Assembly (NCBI GenBank): GCA_025656675.1
Contig: JAHXHN010000001.1
Coordinates: 208,501 to 272,500 of the forward strand
Length of the DNA stretch: 64,000 nt
Source of the DNA: Candidatus Thiodiazotropha sp. (ex Codakia rugifera)
GTDB taxonomy: Bacteria > Pseudomonadota > Gammaproteobacteria > Chromatiales > Chromatiaceae
Direction: 5' to 3'
Below the pieces are notes generated by a model. That model was not told the origin of the DNA. It saw nothing but the letters and a program-made list of their open reading frames with translations, and searched no databases. Position 1 is the first letter of the stretch; each line of letters opens with the position of its first letter. Position numbers and translations under genes: made by a program. Positions 38,935 through 49,222 of the stretch are shown here, in pieces.

Positions 38935-39876
38935 TCAAGAAGAGAGGCTCACGCCCAGTATCGCTCTGGCCTGATCCGCATCCCGCCAAATCTGTTGTCG
39001 CAGCATCTCAAAGGAATCAAAGCGCTGCTCATTACGTAACTTTTGAACAAACTCTACGGTGACATGTTCGCCATAGACACTTTGATCGAAATCGAACAAA
39101 TGCACCTCGAGCAGGTAGCGGGTATCTCCTTCCACCATAGGGCGCACACCGATATTGGCAACACCAGGAAGGCCCTGTCTATCAAGTCCATCCAGCTTGA
39201 CTGCATAGACCCCCTGCAATGGACTGACACGTCGGTGCAGATCGATATTCATGGTGGGAAAACCGATAGTCCGGCCGCGTTTGTCACCATGTGCCACCCG
39301 ACCACAGATACGGTAGGGACGACCCAGACATTGGGCAGCGCCGTTTAGGTCACCTTGAGTAAGAAGCTCTCTGATTCGTGTACTGCTGACCCGGTCGGCA
39401 TCCAGCTTGTAGGTATTCATGTTCTCAACTTCGAAACCGTGTTGATCGCCCATGCTTCTAAGCAGCTCAAAATCACCCACACGTCCACGACCAAAGCGAA
39501 AGTCATCGCCCACCGATAGAAAAACCGCCCCTAATCCATCTACCAACAGCTCCCTGACGAAGTCCTCAGCAGACATCGCCGCAAGACGTTTGTTGAACTC
39601 CAACACCACGACCCGCTCAACACCGGTATCTTTGATCGCCTGCAATTTTTCCCGCAAACGGGTAAGACGGGCCGGAGCAGAGGCCGCCTGAAAAAATTCA
39701 CGTGGCTGAGGTTCGAATGTGACTACCGTGGTTGGCAAGTGCATTTCGGCCCCCTTCTCCATCAGGTGGCGAAATACCGATTGATGACCCAAGTGAACAC
39801 CATCGAAATTTCCGATAGTGGCCACACAGCCATGGTGATCAGGTTTCAGATTATGTAGTCCACGAACCAGTTGCAT
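38935..39876 (-). CDS. ribF: Bifunctional riboflavin kinase/FAD synthetase
   Basis: A 313-residue protein that makes FMN and FAD from riboflavin. The N-terminal FAD-synthetase nucleotidyl-transfer motif is IGNFDGVHLGHQ, and the C-terminal riboflavin kinase domain has GFPTMNIDLHRR. I chose the ATG at 39876, which puts the normal start (QLVRGLHNL) in place; the frame is open 34 codons further with unlikely sequence. It usually sits directly between murJ and ileS. Here both sides carry inserted genes. Confidence 0.95.
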   Translation of the reverse strand: MQLVRGLHNLKPDHHGCVATIGNFDGVHLGHQSVFRHLMEKGAEMHLPTTVVTFEPQPREFFQAASAPARLTRLREKLQAIKDTGVERVVVLEFNKRLAAMSAEDFVRELLVDGLGAVFLSVGDDFRFGRGRVGDFELLRSMGDQHGFEVENMNTYKLDADRVSSTRIRELLTQGDLNGAAQCLGRPYRICGRVAHGDKRGRTIGFPTMNIDLHRRVSPLQGVYAVKLDGLDRQGLPGVANIGVRPMVEGDTRYLLEVHLFDFDQSVYGEHVTVEFVQKLRNEQRFDSFEMLRQQIWRDADQARAILGVSLSS

Positions 39877-40024
39877 AGATAAACCGCCCAAACTCGAGCG
39901 GTCAATTATAGGGCCTGTGGAAAAATTGGACATCCCCGAACTTGAAAATCTGCAAATCCTTTTGTTGAAGGTGATCAATCACCCACCATTACAATATAGG
40001 ACACTACACTAGACATCACACGCC

Positions 40025-40064
40025 AAAAAAAACCCACCAAGACAGAAAAGCCTATCCTGGCGGG
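40025..40064 (-). terminator. Terminator of the propeller/cytochrome P460 operon
   Basis: On the minus strand CCCGCCAGGA pairs with TCTTGGTGGG (two G-U pairs) across a 12-base loop and is followed by eight T residues. It stands 25 bases after the cytochrome gene and would insulate ribF from it. Confidence 0.8.
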
Positions 40065-40089
40065 CAACACGCACCCAGTCATCGGTTAG

Positions 40090-40629
40090 CTATTTTGCAT
40101 AGCGATCATGATTAAAGACCATGTCTCCTCCCGGTGCACCCATATGGCAGGCAACACAACCCTTGGCCATACCCTTGCCAACACGCCCGGCGAGACTGAC
40201 GCCCTTAGGATTTTTCAATACTGAGCCATCAGGTGCGAATTTGATCCAGAACCAATCTTTGATATCGGCATCGAAGCCCTTCCGCTTGTACATCACGGTG
40301 ACTGCCTTCAGATATTTGTCAGGATCGTTGGCCACAGCGGTCTTGCTGACACCCTCACCCCCATAATTACGCTTGATTATCAGGATATCGTCGTTATCAC
40401 CCACCTTTAACCGGGTATCGATGGTGTCAAGAATCGCGCCATGGGGATGCATACCGGTATATGGGGTGGACATGGTAGCGTCCTTACCGGCCAGGCCCGC
40501 AGCGCTCATGCTGGCCCAGATATCAGCTGCATACGAGACATCCTCATCACCACCAAACGGTGCTGCGAATGACGTTGCCGAAACCATCATTGAGGTCACC
40601 ACCATTGCTGCCATTATTTTTAATTTCAT
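40090..40629 (-). CDS. Cytochrome P460-family exported haem protein
   Basis: A 179-residue protein with a signal peptide (residues 1-22, ending SFA). The mature domain has the family order HPHG (61-64), an IIKRNYG strand, TVMYKRKGFDADIKDWFWIKF (112-131 region), then one haem site CVACH (158-162) close to the C-terminus, followed by DMVF. This fits cytochrome P460/cytochrome c'-beta, which handle hydroxylamine or bind NO. A lysine-haem cross-link cannot be judged from sequence; lysines are present in the IIKRN and DWFWIK strands. GAGGAGAG is its ribosome-binding site. It is 10 bases after the beta-propeller gene. Confidence 0.8.
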   Translation of the reverse strand: MKLKIMAAMVVTSMMVSATSFAAPFGGDEDVSYAADIWASMSAAGLAGKDATMSTPYTGMHPHGAILDTIDTRLKVGDNDDILIIKRNYGGEGVSKTAVANDPDKYLKAVTVMYKRKGFDADIKDWFWIKFAPDGSVLKNPKGVSLAGRVGKGMAKGCVACHMGAPGGDMVFNHDRYAK

Positions 40630-40639
40630 CACGCTCTCC

Positions 40640-41641
40640 TCACTTCTTTTCCGATTGTTCGAATCGGGTTGCCACGATCGCCTTTGGACCACCAAAAGCT
40701 CGAATAAAACCTAATACCTCGCCATCCACTAACAACGGCCGGGTGATGGGCTCACCCGGTAAGCGGTACGCTTGCTGCAGCTCACCACTATCACTGATCA
40801 ATGCCCATACATGTCCATTTTCAAGCGCAGCCAGCAGAAGCCCCTGTTGATGCCTTAAACCTGTCACCAGAGGCTCCGGCAGTTGGCGCTGCCATAAGAT
40901 TTTGCCGCTATCCACATCGATGGCACGCAATCGTCGATCCAATCCATTAAAGATCAGTTGTCCATCCAGCACCGTCGGTGTGGTCAGGATTGCAGGGTAA
41001 GTATGTCGCCACAGGCGATTGCCCAAGTGGTCAAATGAGATAACTTCACGATTAAAAGTGGTGACAATAATCTGCCCATCGGCCAGTGCCACAGGACTGT
41101 AGACCAGCTCCTGCCCGACAGAACCGGACCAGCGGATATCACCGTTATTGCGGTCAACCGCCCATAAGTGACCGTCACTCCCGCCGGTAAATAGCAGCTC
41201 ACCTGACTGGGCAGGAGGATAAACCCAGCCCGGAAACCGTTGTAGCCAGAGGCGGCTTCCGGTGCGACTGTCGATGGCCTCCAGCGAACCATCCCGGCTG
41301 GCTAGATAAGCGATTTCGCCTGAAGAGACGACTGGAAATCCAACCTGTTTTAAGGCCCGCTTCCAGAGAATTTCGCCACTCTCCGAGGCTACAGCGTAGA
41401 GACCACGACTGCCGGTAACCAAGAGGCGGTCACCGATCACTGTCGGTTCAAAAGTCTGCTGGTCCTGTAACCCCTGCCAGCGCAAAGCCAGTGTTTCTGG
41501 ATCAAAAGCAAACAACCCGGAATCCGACACCACCCACGGTGAATTTGATCGATCACTGTCATGGGCTGCAGCAAAAGCCGAGCAAGCTAGAAAACCTAAC
41601 GAAACAGCCAGGGTTAAAAGGCGAACTGCAGCCAAGTGCAT
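40640..41641 (-). CDS. Exported PQQ-type beta-propeller protein (BamB/quinoprotein-like)
   Basis: A 333-residue protein with a signal peptide (VRLLTLAVSLGFLACSAFA). At least six repeats of the pyrrolo-quinoline quinone enzyme type follow, each with a G-x-L/V-x-A-x-D/S-G-x-x-x-W core (LYAVASESGEILW, LEAIDSRTGSRLW, LWAVDRNNGDIRW, LRAIDVDSGKILW). I chose the start with GGAG 6 bases upstream. It has no lipobox cysteine and is not next to der/engA, so it is probably not the canonical BamB. It is the first gene of an operon with the P460 cytochrome and may act with it in the periplasm. Confidence 0.75.
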   Translation of the reverse strand: MHLAAVRLLTLAVSLGFLACSAFAAAHDSDRSNSPWVVSDSGLFAFDPETLALRWQGLQDQQTFEPTVIGDRLLVTGSRGLYAVASESGEILWKRALKQVGFPVVSSGEIAYLASRDGSLEAIDSRTGSRLWLQRFPGWVYPPAQSGELLFTGGSDGHLWAVDRNNGDIRWSGSVGQELVYSPVALADGQIIVTTFNREVISFDHLGNRLWRHTYPAILTTPTVLDGQLIFNGLDRRLRAIDVDSGKILWQRQLPEPLVTGLRHQQGLLLAALENGHVWALISDSGELQQAYRLPGEPITRPLLVDGEVLGFIRAFGGPKAIVATRFEQSEKK

Positions 41642-41720
41642 ATTCATCTCCATCACAATGATTAGCAGGCGCACAAAGCACCTCATTAACCATCTATACG
41701 TGCGGGAGAAAGAGTTGGAT

Positions 41721-43265
41721 TCAGGAGGTTTTTAACGAACGAAAATGGCTGGGCCGGGCACCCAGCAGGAGAAGGGTCAGAAAATAGAGCAGAATCGCCG
41801 ATAGAATCAATCCGGCCAGTTGCCAGATTCGGGTGATAGTGGAAAGCGCCAGCCATTCATTGATGTCCGCCGCACCCCACCATAACAGGGCGCCCATTGC
41901 CAACGAGGCAATGAGTATTCGGAAAAGCAGCACTGTCCAGCCAGCTGTAGGCCTATAGATACCCCCTTGAATCAATGCCCGATAGAGCAGGTAGGCATTC
42001 AATCCGGATGAGAGTGTGGTTGCCAAGGCAAGACCGGCATGGGCCAGGGGAAATACCAATATGATATTCAGCACCATGTTTGTTGCCATGGCAATAATCC
42101 CGATCTTTACCGGAGTCTTGGTATCCTGGCGAGCATAAAAGCCTGGTGCCAATACCTTGATCAACATAATCGCCATCAAACCCGGTGCATAGGCCATCAG
42201 ACTCTTTGCCGCCATGGCTACATCGTTACTATCAAAGGCATCTGAATAAAAGAGTGTTGCCAGCATCGGACCGGCAAGCAGGAACAGTCCCACTGCTGCC
42301 GGTATTCCAAACATTATGTTCAATCGTAACGCCCAATCCAGAGTTTGAGAGAAGGCCTCCGGGGACTTTTCTGCATGCCTCCTGGATAGATTCGGTAGAA
42401 TGACTGTACCCAGCGCCACCCCCAATACCCCGACAGGAAATTCCATCAGACGATCCGAATAATAGAGCCAGGAGATACTGCCACTTACCAGAAAAGAGGC
42501 AATCAGCGTATCGAGCAACAAGTTGATCTGACTGACTGAAACACCAAACAGGGCAGGGATCATCAGGCGCATGACCCGTACGACCCCCGGATCTTTGAAT
42601 GCAACTTTTGGTCTTGGAAATAGCCTCACCCGCCACAGGAACGGCAGTTGAAACAGAAACTGCACAATACCCGCTATCAGTACCCCCCAGGCAAGCGCCA
42701 CAACGGGTTTGTCCATCATTGGGGAGAGCCAGACAGCACAGGCGATCAGGGATAGATTCAGCAATACCGGTGTAAATGCAGGGACCCAGAAACGATTGTA
42801 GGTATTGAGGATACTGCCCGCGAAAGCCGTCATGGTTATAAAGAATAGATAAGGAAAGGTCAGTGTGAGCATCTCTACTGTCAACTCATACTTACCCTCG
42901 CTCTCATTCCAGAAACCTGGTGCGAATATCATCACCAGAATCGGCGCCGCAATAACGCCGACAATGGATACAAGCAGTACCACCAGCCCCAGTGAACCCG
43001 CCATATGGTTGGAGAAAATCTGCAAATCCTGTTTCGACCGCCGGCTTCGGTATTCGGTAAGCACAGGCACAAACGCTACAGAGAAGGAGCCTTCAGCAAA
43101 CAGTCTGCGTAGAAAATTGGGAATCTTGAAGGCAACAAAGAAAGCATCGGTCGCCGCACTGGCGCCAAATAGCCTGGCGAGCACAAGATCCCGCACAAAA
43201 CCAAGGATGCGTGAAAGCAGGGTATGACTGCCGACCGCTGTAAAGGCGCGAAAGAAAGAGGCCAG
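41721..43265 (-). CDS. murJ: Lipid II flippase MurJ, apparent CTG start
   Basis: A 514-residue polytopic membrane protein of the MOP superfamily that flips the peptidoglycan precursor lipid II. The first helix carries the family motif LLSRILGFVRDLVLA, followed by ATDAFFVAFKIPNFLRRLFAEGSFS. The first ATG/GTG/TTG in frame is a GTG (43196) inside that motif. Upstream codons keep coding MurJ sequence (FRAFTAVGSHTLLSRILGF) until an in-frame TAG beyond 43330. The only start with a proper site is CTG at 43265, with AAAGGA 7 bases upstream, giving the usual family length (E. coli 511). It lies 79 bases upstream of the propeller gene. Confidence 0.88.
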   Translation of the reverse strand: MASFFRAFTAVGSHTLLSRILGFVRDLVLARLFGASAATDAFFVAFKIPNFLRRLFAEGSFSVAFVPVLTEYRSRRSKQDLQIFSNHMAGSLGLVVLLVSIVGVIAAPILVMIFAPGFWNESEGKYELTVEMLTLTFPYLFFITMTAFAGSILNTYNRFWVPAFTPVLLNLSLIACAVWLSPMMDKPVVALAWGVLIAGIVQFLFQLPFLWRVRLFPRPKVAFKDPGVVRVMRLMIPALFGVSVSQINLLLDTLIASFLVSGSISWLYYSDRLMEFPVGVLGVALGTVILPNLSRRHAEKSPEAFSQTLDWALRLNIMFGIPAAVGLFLLAGPMLATLFYSDAFDSNDVAMAAKSLMAYAPGLMAIMLIKVLAPGFYARQDTKTPVKIGIIAMATNMVLNIILVFPLAHAGLALATTLSSGLNAYLLYRALIQGGIYRPTAGWTVLLFRILIASLAMGALLWWGAADINEWLALSTITRIWQLAGLILSAILLYFLTLLLLGARPSHFRSLKTS

Positions 43266-43347
43266 GGTAGAATCCTTTATATGTCTGAAGCGAATAGCCT
43301 GTCTGCAGGGCGACCTTACCAGATAGAAGCAGACTGGATCAAAGATA

Positions 43348-43376
43348 TTGACATACTATGGAATATTGGAGAGAAT
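43348..43376 (+). promoter_or_regulatory. Promoter of rpsT
   Basis: TTGACA at 43348-43353, a 17-base spacer, and GAGAAT at 43371-43376. It lies about 40 bases before the rpsT start, oriented with the gene. The perfect -35 suits a ribosomal protein gene. Confidence 0.65.
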
Positions 43377-43416
43377 GCGCCCCCTTTGAAATAGTAGTTT
43401 CATCCAGGAGAGAACC

Positions 43417-43677
43417 TTGGCCAACTCAGCCCAAGCCCGAAAACGCGCACGCCAGGCCGACAAGCGACACAGCCGTAACCAAGCCCAGCGCAGTGAGATG
43501 CGAACCCAACTCAAGAAGGTTATCAAGCAGATCGCAGCAGGTTCCAAAGAGGGTGCGACGGAAGCCTACAAACAGGCCCTCCCGGCTATTGATGTTGCTG
43601 TCAGTAAAGGCCTGATCCACAAGAACAAGGCTGCACGTCACAAAAGCCGCCTGAACGTTCAGATCAAAGCCTTATAA
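43417..43677 (+). CDS. rpsT: 30S ribosomal protein S20
   Basis: An 86-residue basic protein beginning ANSAQARKRARQADKRHS, with the S20 C-terminus (HKNKAARHKSRLNVQIKAL). The start codon is TTG with a CAGGAGAG site 4-5 bases upstream. E. coli rpsT also starts with UUG, which is part of its weak, feedback-controlled initiation, so this feature is conserved. It is divergent from murJ and has its own terminator. Confidence 0.97.
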   Translation: MANSAQARKRARQADKRHSRNQAQRSEMRTQLKKVIKQIAAGSKEGATEAYKQALPAIDVAVSKGLIHKNKAARHKSRLNVQIKAL

Positions 43678-43690
43678 GCAGCATATACTT

Positions 43691-43727
43691 CCAATAAAAA
43701 ACCGGCCTCTGGCCGGTTTTTTATTGG
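43691..43727. terminator. Bidirectional terminator after rpsT
   Basis: A perfect inverted repeat with 17-base arms (CCAATAAAAAACCGGCC and its complement) around a TCT loop. The GC-rich core is flanked by A-runs and T-runs, so it can stop transcription from both sides: rpsT on the plus strand and the pseudogene on the minus strand. Confidence 0.92.
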
Positions 43728-43741
43728 AAGCTGACTGAACG

Positions 43742-44571
43742 CTAAGCCAGCAATTCATCGACACGGTGAGTCGCTCTCCTCAGGCGACCCATATAGATCA
43801 AGCTCAACAGACCTGAACCGAGCAGCCAGAATGCACCAGGCAACGGCACAGGGGCTACCGAATCACCGGCAGCAAAGCTATGGTATTACCACCATCCAGT
43901 AGAATAGGTGGCGAGTCGGTCGGTTCCCACACATAACCGACGCCTAAATCATCGAACATATCATTGCGTATATTGTGACGATGACCACTGCTACCCATCC
44001 AACCACCAGCCCCCTTCTGATTCGCCTGCCAGCTATCCCAGACCTCCCCCGTCAGGCCATTACCCAGCTCACCCCAACCAGATGCGGAAATCCCGAAATT
44101 ATCAGAGAAAAACGCATTAATTGAAGTGAACTCAGTCGTACCATACATAACATCCCGAGCCGCATCAGTGGCACCCATCTGATTTACACCCGATGTGAAA
44201 TCCCGTCCCTGACCCCCGGCGATGTTCTCACCAGCAGCATTCCAATTGTAACCCGCATCGGTGATACGATCGCTGAAGGTGGCACCATTACTGCCCGACA
44301 AGGTGGTATGACTGAAGAAATTGTTATCGGTCATCGATTGGGAATGTCCAAGTGCGGCTGTACGCAGGCGATCATTCTGCTGCAGATGATTCACGTTATT
44401 GAAACCGCGTTGCTAATTGACCAGGTCGAAGACAGCCATTTCCTGAGGAGCTCACACAGCTGCAAAGGCTCCCAAGAGCGATACCAGACTTACTCCTAAC
44501 AACAGACCAGGGATGAGTTTATGCCGCCCTGAACAGCAACCGTTTCCCATATCTCCCACGTAATACCTCAT
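43742..44571 (-). pseudogene. Decayed CAP-domain protein gene with exosortase-type C-terminal tail
   Basis: An ATG at 44571 (AAGGAG 8 bases upstream) opens a frame with a signal peptide (LIPGLLLGVSLVSLLGAFAAV) that is stopped by TGA at 44452-44454. The frame continues APQEMAVFDLVN, then TAG at 44413-44415, then a CAP/SCP-like domain (DRLRTAALGHSQSMTDNNFFSHTT; SSGHRHNIRN) to a stop at 43855. The tail is in another frame, ending at 43742: APVPLPGAFWLLGSGLLSL plus IYMGRLRR, a VPLPA/PEP-CTERM-like sorting signal. Two in-frame stops and a frameshift show the gene is broken. The part from the GTG at 44394 to 43855 remains open for 179 codons and might be called as a gene by software. Confidence 0.8.
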
Positions 44572-44817
44572 TGCACCAGCTCCTTGAGTCCCTGTGTCTT
44601 GGGATTCCTTATTGAAACCCATACCTTAAAAACAGATGCAGAGCCTGGTATGTGGAATCATAATTGACAAAGTGTGAATGGTCAGATTCTGCAACAAGGA
44701 ACACATTTCTAATTATTTTAGAGCGTGGAAAATGGCAAGTAGAGGGCAATGGTGATCCAAGATTTACGCCATTCCTGGCGATCCATTTCTCTGTGGTAGA
44801 ACACCTTTATCGAATCA

Positions 44818-45942
44818 CTACAACAACACGAGATTATCCCGGTGGATCAGTTCATCTTCATCGATATAACCCAGAATGCTTTCAATCTGACTACTGGGTT
44901 TACCCATGATCTTCAAGGTTTCGAGGGCATTGTAGTTGACCAGTCCCCGAGCAACCTCACAACCTGCCAGGTCGAGACAGACTACTGCCTCACCCCGGGA
45001 AAAATCACCTTTTACCCCACACACCCCGACTGCCAACAGACTGCTACCCTGTTTGCGTAACACGTTTACCGCTCCATCATCCAGGGTAAGGCTGCCTCGT
45101 GGTTGCAGCTGGCCAGCCAGCCAACGCTTTCTTGCTGCTTGTGGTTCCTGTACCGGCACCAACAGGGTACCGATCGTGTCACCCCGGCTGATCGCCTCTA
45201 CCACCCGGTCCTGACGTCCGGCTGCTATCACAGTGCCTGTACCTGACCGTGCCGCCAGTCTGGCAGCCCGCACTTTGGTAACCATACCGCCGAGCCCTAG
45301 CCCACCGGCACTCCCCCCAGCCACCTCATCAAGCTGTGGGTTATCGACACGGGTCTCGTTGATCAGGCTCGCATCGGGATTGAAACGGGGATCGGCATCG
45401 AATAAACCATCCTGGTCGGTCAATAATACCAGTAGATCTGCCTCGATCAGATTGGCCACCAAGGCCGCGAGGGTATCATTGTCACCAAAGCGGAGCTCGT
45501 CTGTGGTAACCGTATCGTTTTCATTGACCACCGGCACGACACCCAGCTCCAGCAGGGTACGCAGGGTACTGCGGGCATTCAGGTAGCGGGAGCGATCATC
45601 CAGATCGTCACGTGTCAGAAGAATCTGTGCCGTGTGCAGACCATACTGCTGAAAACAAGCCTCCCAAGCGTGCACCAATCCCATCTGACCGATGGCAGCA
45701 GCAGCTTGAAGTTCATTCAGATTGTGGGGCCTGGTCCGCCATCCCATGCGGCTCATCCCTTCCGCAACGGCACCTGATGAGACTAAAACCACCTCATGAC
45801 CGGCATGTCTCAGCGCAGCCATCTGCTCGACCCATCCGGAGAGCACCTGATGAGATAATCCCTTGCCATTGGCAGTTAACAGGGCACTACCAATCTTTAC
45901 GACCCAGCGTTTGGATGTCGCGATTTTTTCCCGGGAAATCAT
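44818..45942 (-). CDS. proB: Glutamate 5-kinase
   Basis: A 374-residue enzyme for the first step of proline synthesis, with an amino-acid kinase domain ([11 protein letters not shown], then [13 protein letters not shown], and [10 protein letters not shown]) and a C-terminal PUA domain (about 275-370). I chose the ATG at 45942; a GTG at 45984 is also in frame. It ends the rplU-rpmA-obgE-proB run, 81 bases after obgE. proA is not in the window. Confidence 0.95.
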   Translation of the reverse strand: MISREKIATSKRWVVKIGSALLTANGKGLSHQVLSGWVEQMAALRHAGHEVVLVSSGAVAEGMSRMGWRTRPHNLNELQAAAAIGQMGLVHAWEACFQQYGLHTAQILLTRDDLDDRSRYLNARSTLRTLLELGVVPVVNENDTVTTDELRFGDNDTLAALVANLIEADLLVLLTDQDGLFDADPRFNPDASLINETRVDNPQLDEVAGGSAGGLGLGGMVTKVRAARLAARSGTGTVIAAGRQDRVVEAISRGDTIGTLLVPVQEPQAARKRWLAGQLQPRGSLTLDDGAVNVLRKQGSSLLAVGVCGVKGDFSRGEAVVCLDLAGCEVARGLVNYNALETLKIMGKPSSQIESILGYIDEDELIHRDNLVLL

Positions 45943-46023
45943 CTGATACCTACACCGTGATATGTCATCCAGTCTGTCACTCACTCAACAAGCATTCGAG
46001 GGACAGTATACCTCCAACTGCAA

Positions 46024-47138
<1,115 letters not shown>

Positions 47139-47159
47139 AAGGCTCGACAACGGGGCCGC

Positions 47160-47417
47160 CTACTCGGCAACGACACTCACATATCTGCGATTTCGTGGAC
47201 CCTTGATCTCGAACTGCACCTTGCCATCCGACTTGGCGAACAGCGTGTGATCCTTACCAATACCCACGTTGACACCATTGTGGAACTGGGTACCACGCTG
47301 ACGCACAATAATGTTACCTGCCTTTACTACCTGACCGCCATAGATCTTGACGCCCAAGCGTTTGGATTCTGAATCGCGGCCGTTACGTGTACTACCACCT
47401 GCTTTTTTATGTGCCAT
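47160..47417 (-). CDS. rpmA: 50S ribosomal protein L27
   Basis: An 85-residue L27 with the conserved N-terminus [20 protein letters not shown] that reaches the peptidyl-transferase centre, and the typical end [11 protein letters not shown]. It is 12 bases after rplU and cotranscribed with it. Confidence 0.97.
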   Translation of the reverse strand: MAHKKAGGSTRNGRDSESKRLGVKIYGGQVVKAGNIIVRQRGTQFHNGVNVGIGKDHTLFAKSDGKVQFEIKGPRNRRYVSVVAE

Positions 47418-47429
47418 CTGTCTCTCTCC

Positions 47430-47741
47430 TCAGCCGCTTATACCGGTTACCTGAAGCTCGGTGAACCACTGACGGTGGCCCTGGCGCTTCATGTGATGTT
47501 TACGACGGCGAAACTTGATGATATTGACCTTCTTGCTACGACCGTGGGACTTCACAGTTGCCGTAACTTTACCGCCATCTACATAAGGCGTCCCGACCTT
47601 GACTTCATCACCATTGGTGATCATCAAAACCTTGTCCAGCTCGACGGAGGCGCCCTCATCTGCAGTCAACATTTCGACCTTGAAGGTGTCGCCTTCAGAA
47701 ACACGATACTGTTTGCCGCCGGTTTGAATTACCGCATACAT
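47430..47741 (-). CDS. rplU: 50S ribosomal protein L21
   Basis: A 103-residue L21 beginning [17 protein letters not shown], with the family motif HMKRQGHRQ near the C-terminus. It is the first gene of the rplU-rpmA-(obgE-proB) run. In its leader the sequence GGGGATTAAYGC occurs twice, once just before the start codon; whether this serves autoregulation is unknown. Confidence 0.97.
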   Translation of the reverse strand: MYAVIQTGGKQYRVSEGDTFKVEMLTADEGASVELDKVLMITNGDEVKVGTPYVDGGKVTATVKSHGRSKKVNIIKFRRRKHHMKRQGHRQWFTELQVTGISG

Positions 47742-47807
47742 TGCATTAATCCCCGAAAAAATAGCGTTAATCCCCCGCCAGACAATCAGGCGAAGTAAAG
47801 AGCGGGA

Positions 47808-47836
47808 ATTCTACCCACAAGCTTCATGCCGGTCAA
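47808..47836 (-). promoter_or_regulatory. Promoter of rplU-rpmA
   Basis: On the minus strand TTGACC and TAGAAT are separated by 17 bases, 67 bases before the rplU ATG. The -35 element overlaps the last codons of the upstream cation transporter gene. Confidence 0.7.
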
Positions 47837-48750
47837 CCATCCAATCCAATCCGCTTTTCCGCCTCGATAAAGATTCGCTTCACTTGGGGGAACTGTTCCT
47901 TAATCGCGCCATCCATCTCACCGACGGTCCTCTCCACCTCATCTGCGGTGATACTGTCTCTGAAATCGACACTCAGATTCGCCAATACAAAGTCAGGCCC
48001 CATGTGCATGGTCAAAACCTCGTTGACGCATTCAACCGACGCGTTGCTGCTGATCAGCTCACGAATTCCTCGTACTACGACAGGGTTGGCACTCTCTCCA
48101 ATCAACAGGCTCTTGGTCTCGTAGGCGAGCCAGGCAGCCGTGCCAACAAGAATCAGGCCGATGATGATAGAGGCGATGCCGTCAAACACCAGAATACCGG
48201 TCAACTGGGCCAGGGCTATGCCTGCGAAAGCGACAATGAGGCCCAGCATGGCTGCAGTATCCTCGAACAGCACCACAAATATCGATGGATCCTTGGCCCG
48301 TTGAACGGCTTCCAGATAACCCCATTTTCCTTTGGCACGGGTAAACTCCCGAAAAGCAAACAACCAGGCAGCACCCTCAAAAATCATCGCCAGTCCAAGC
48401 ACGATGTAGTTAATCTGCGGATTGCTCATCGGCTCTGGATGCTGAATGTGTTTAATACCTTCATAGATGGAGATACCCCCCCCCAGTGCGAAGATCAGAA
48501 TCGCTACGATAAAGCTCCAGAAATAGATCTCTTTGCCATGTCCAAACGGAAATTCCTCATCAGCCGGCTTCTTCGATCGGGCAATCCCGTAGAGCAGCAA
48601 TCCCTGATTACCGGTATCAACGAGTGAGTGGATTCCTTCGGATAGCATCGCAGAACTGCCTGTAATAAAAGCCGCTACGAACTTAGTGATGGAAATCAGT
48701 GAATTTCCAATCAATGCTGCGAATATCACTTTTTTCGAACCCGATGCCAT
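47833..48750 (-). CDS. Cation diffusion facilitator (CDF) transporter
   Basis: A 305-residue inner-membrane protein with six helices. The metal-binding motif of helix 2 reads SEGIHSLVDTGNQ (H and D as CDF ligands), followed by FPFGHGKEIYFW, and the cytoplasmic C-terminal domain begins near 210. CDF proteins export Zn, Co, Fe or Mn by proton exchange. The GHGKE segment and length suit the group with extended helix 3 loops. Metal specificity cannot be told. No metal regulator gene is adjacent. Confidence 0.85.
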   Translation of the reverse strand: MASGSKKVIFAALIGNSLISITKFVAAFITGSSAMLSEGIHSLVDTGNQGLLLYGIARSKKPADEEFPFGHGKEIYFWSFIVAILIFALGGGISIYEGIKHIQHPEPMSNPQINYIVLGLAMIFEGAAWLFAFREFTRAKGKWGYLEAVQRAKDPSIFVVLFEDTAAMLGLIVAFAGIALAQLTGILVFDGIASIIIGLILVGTAAWLAYETKSLLIGESANPVVVRGIRELISSNASVECVNEVLTMHMGPDFVLANLSVDFRDSITADEVERTVGEMDGAIKEQFPQVKRIFIEAEKRIGLDG

Positions 48751-49222
48751 GAGTCACTCCATTTCAATTATTTCGAGTTATAACTATCAGAAAATCACTA
48801 GCTTGTATGGGTAGACGTTCACTTACCAACATGACCCATGGAGGCTGTAGATGGTAAGGATACCTGATCTTACTCATCCACGTTCGGGTTAATCATTCGG
48901 GAATTGCCTGCCTATGTTCTATTACGTCATTTTTTGTGGCACCAACAAATTTCAAACGCACACTGTGTTTTAAATAGCCCATTTTTATAGGTTTTATTGA
49001 GGGCTTGATGCTTGCGTACAGCTCACTCGTTACAGGCTTCAGTTGTAAAAATTACACCATGTAGATCTCTCATCCTGTATTTGAAAGCAGAAAAGTTTAA
49101 ATCTGATTTTCTTGGTAGACCGTATATGTCCATGATGGGAATGATTCATGCGGTTTCAGAAAATTCCTGTCATTGAATGTCTTTTGTCTAACTGCTCATT
49201 ATAAATCATGGAGACTCTTAAA
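48751..49222. other. Intergenic region without a recognised gene
   Basis: About 470 bases of AT-rich DNA between divergent genes. I see no open frame with coding character, tRNA or rho-independent hairpin. It must contain the start sites of both neighbours. Confidence 0.5.

Noticed and set aside
39965..39978. FNR-like sequence TTGAAGGTGATCAA upstream of ribF
   Set aside because: One half site deviates from the consensus and ribF is a housekeeping gene with no reason for oxygen or NO control; likely chance.
40640..41641. Calling the beta-propeller gene bamB
   Set aside because: It lacks a lipobox cysteine and is not next to der or hisS; its partner is a P460 cytochrome, so the specific name is not supported.
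43855..44394. Treating the 179-codon CAP frame as an intact gene with a GTG start
   Set aside because: The signal peptide, start site and sorting tail lie outside this frame behind stops or in another frame, so it is the remnant of a larger gene.
47884..48627. 247-codon plus-strand frame opposite the cation transporter gene
   Set aside because: It lies wholly within the opposite strand of a recognisable CDF transporter and resembles no protein.
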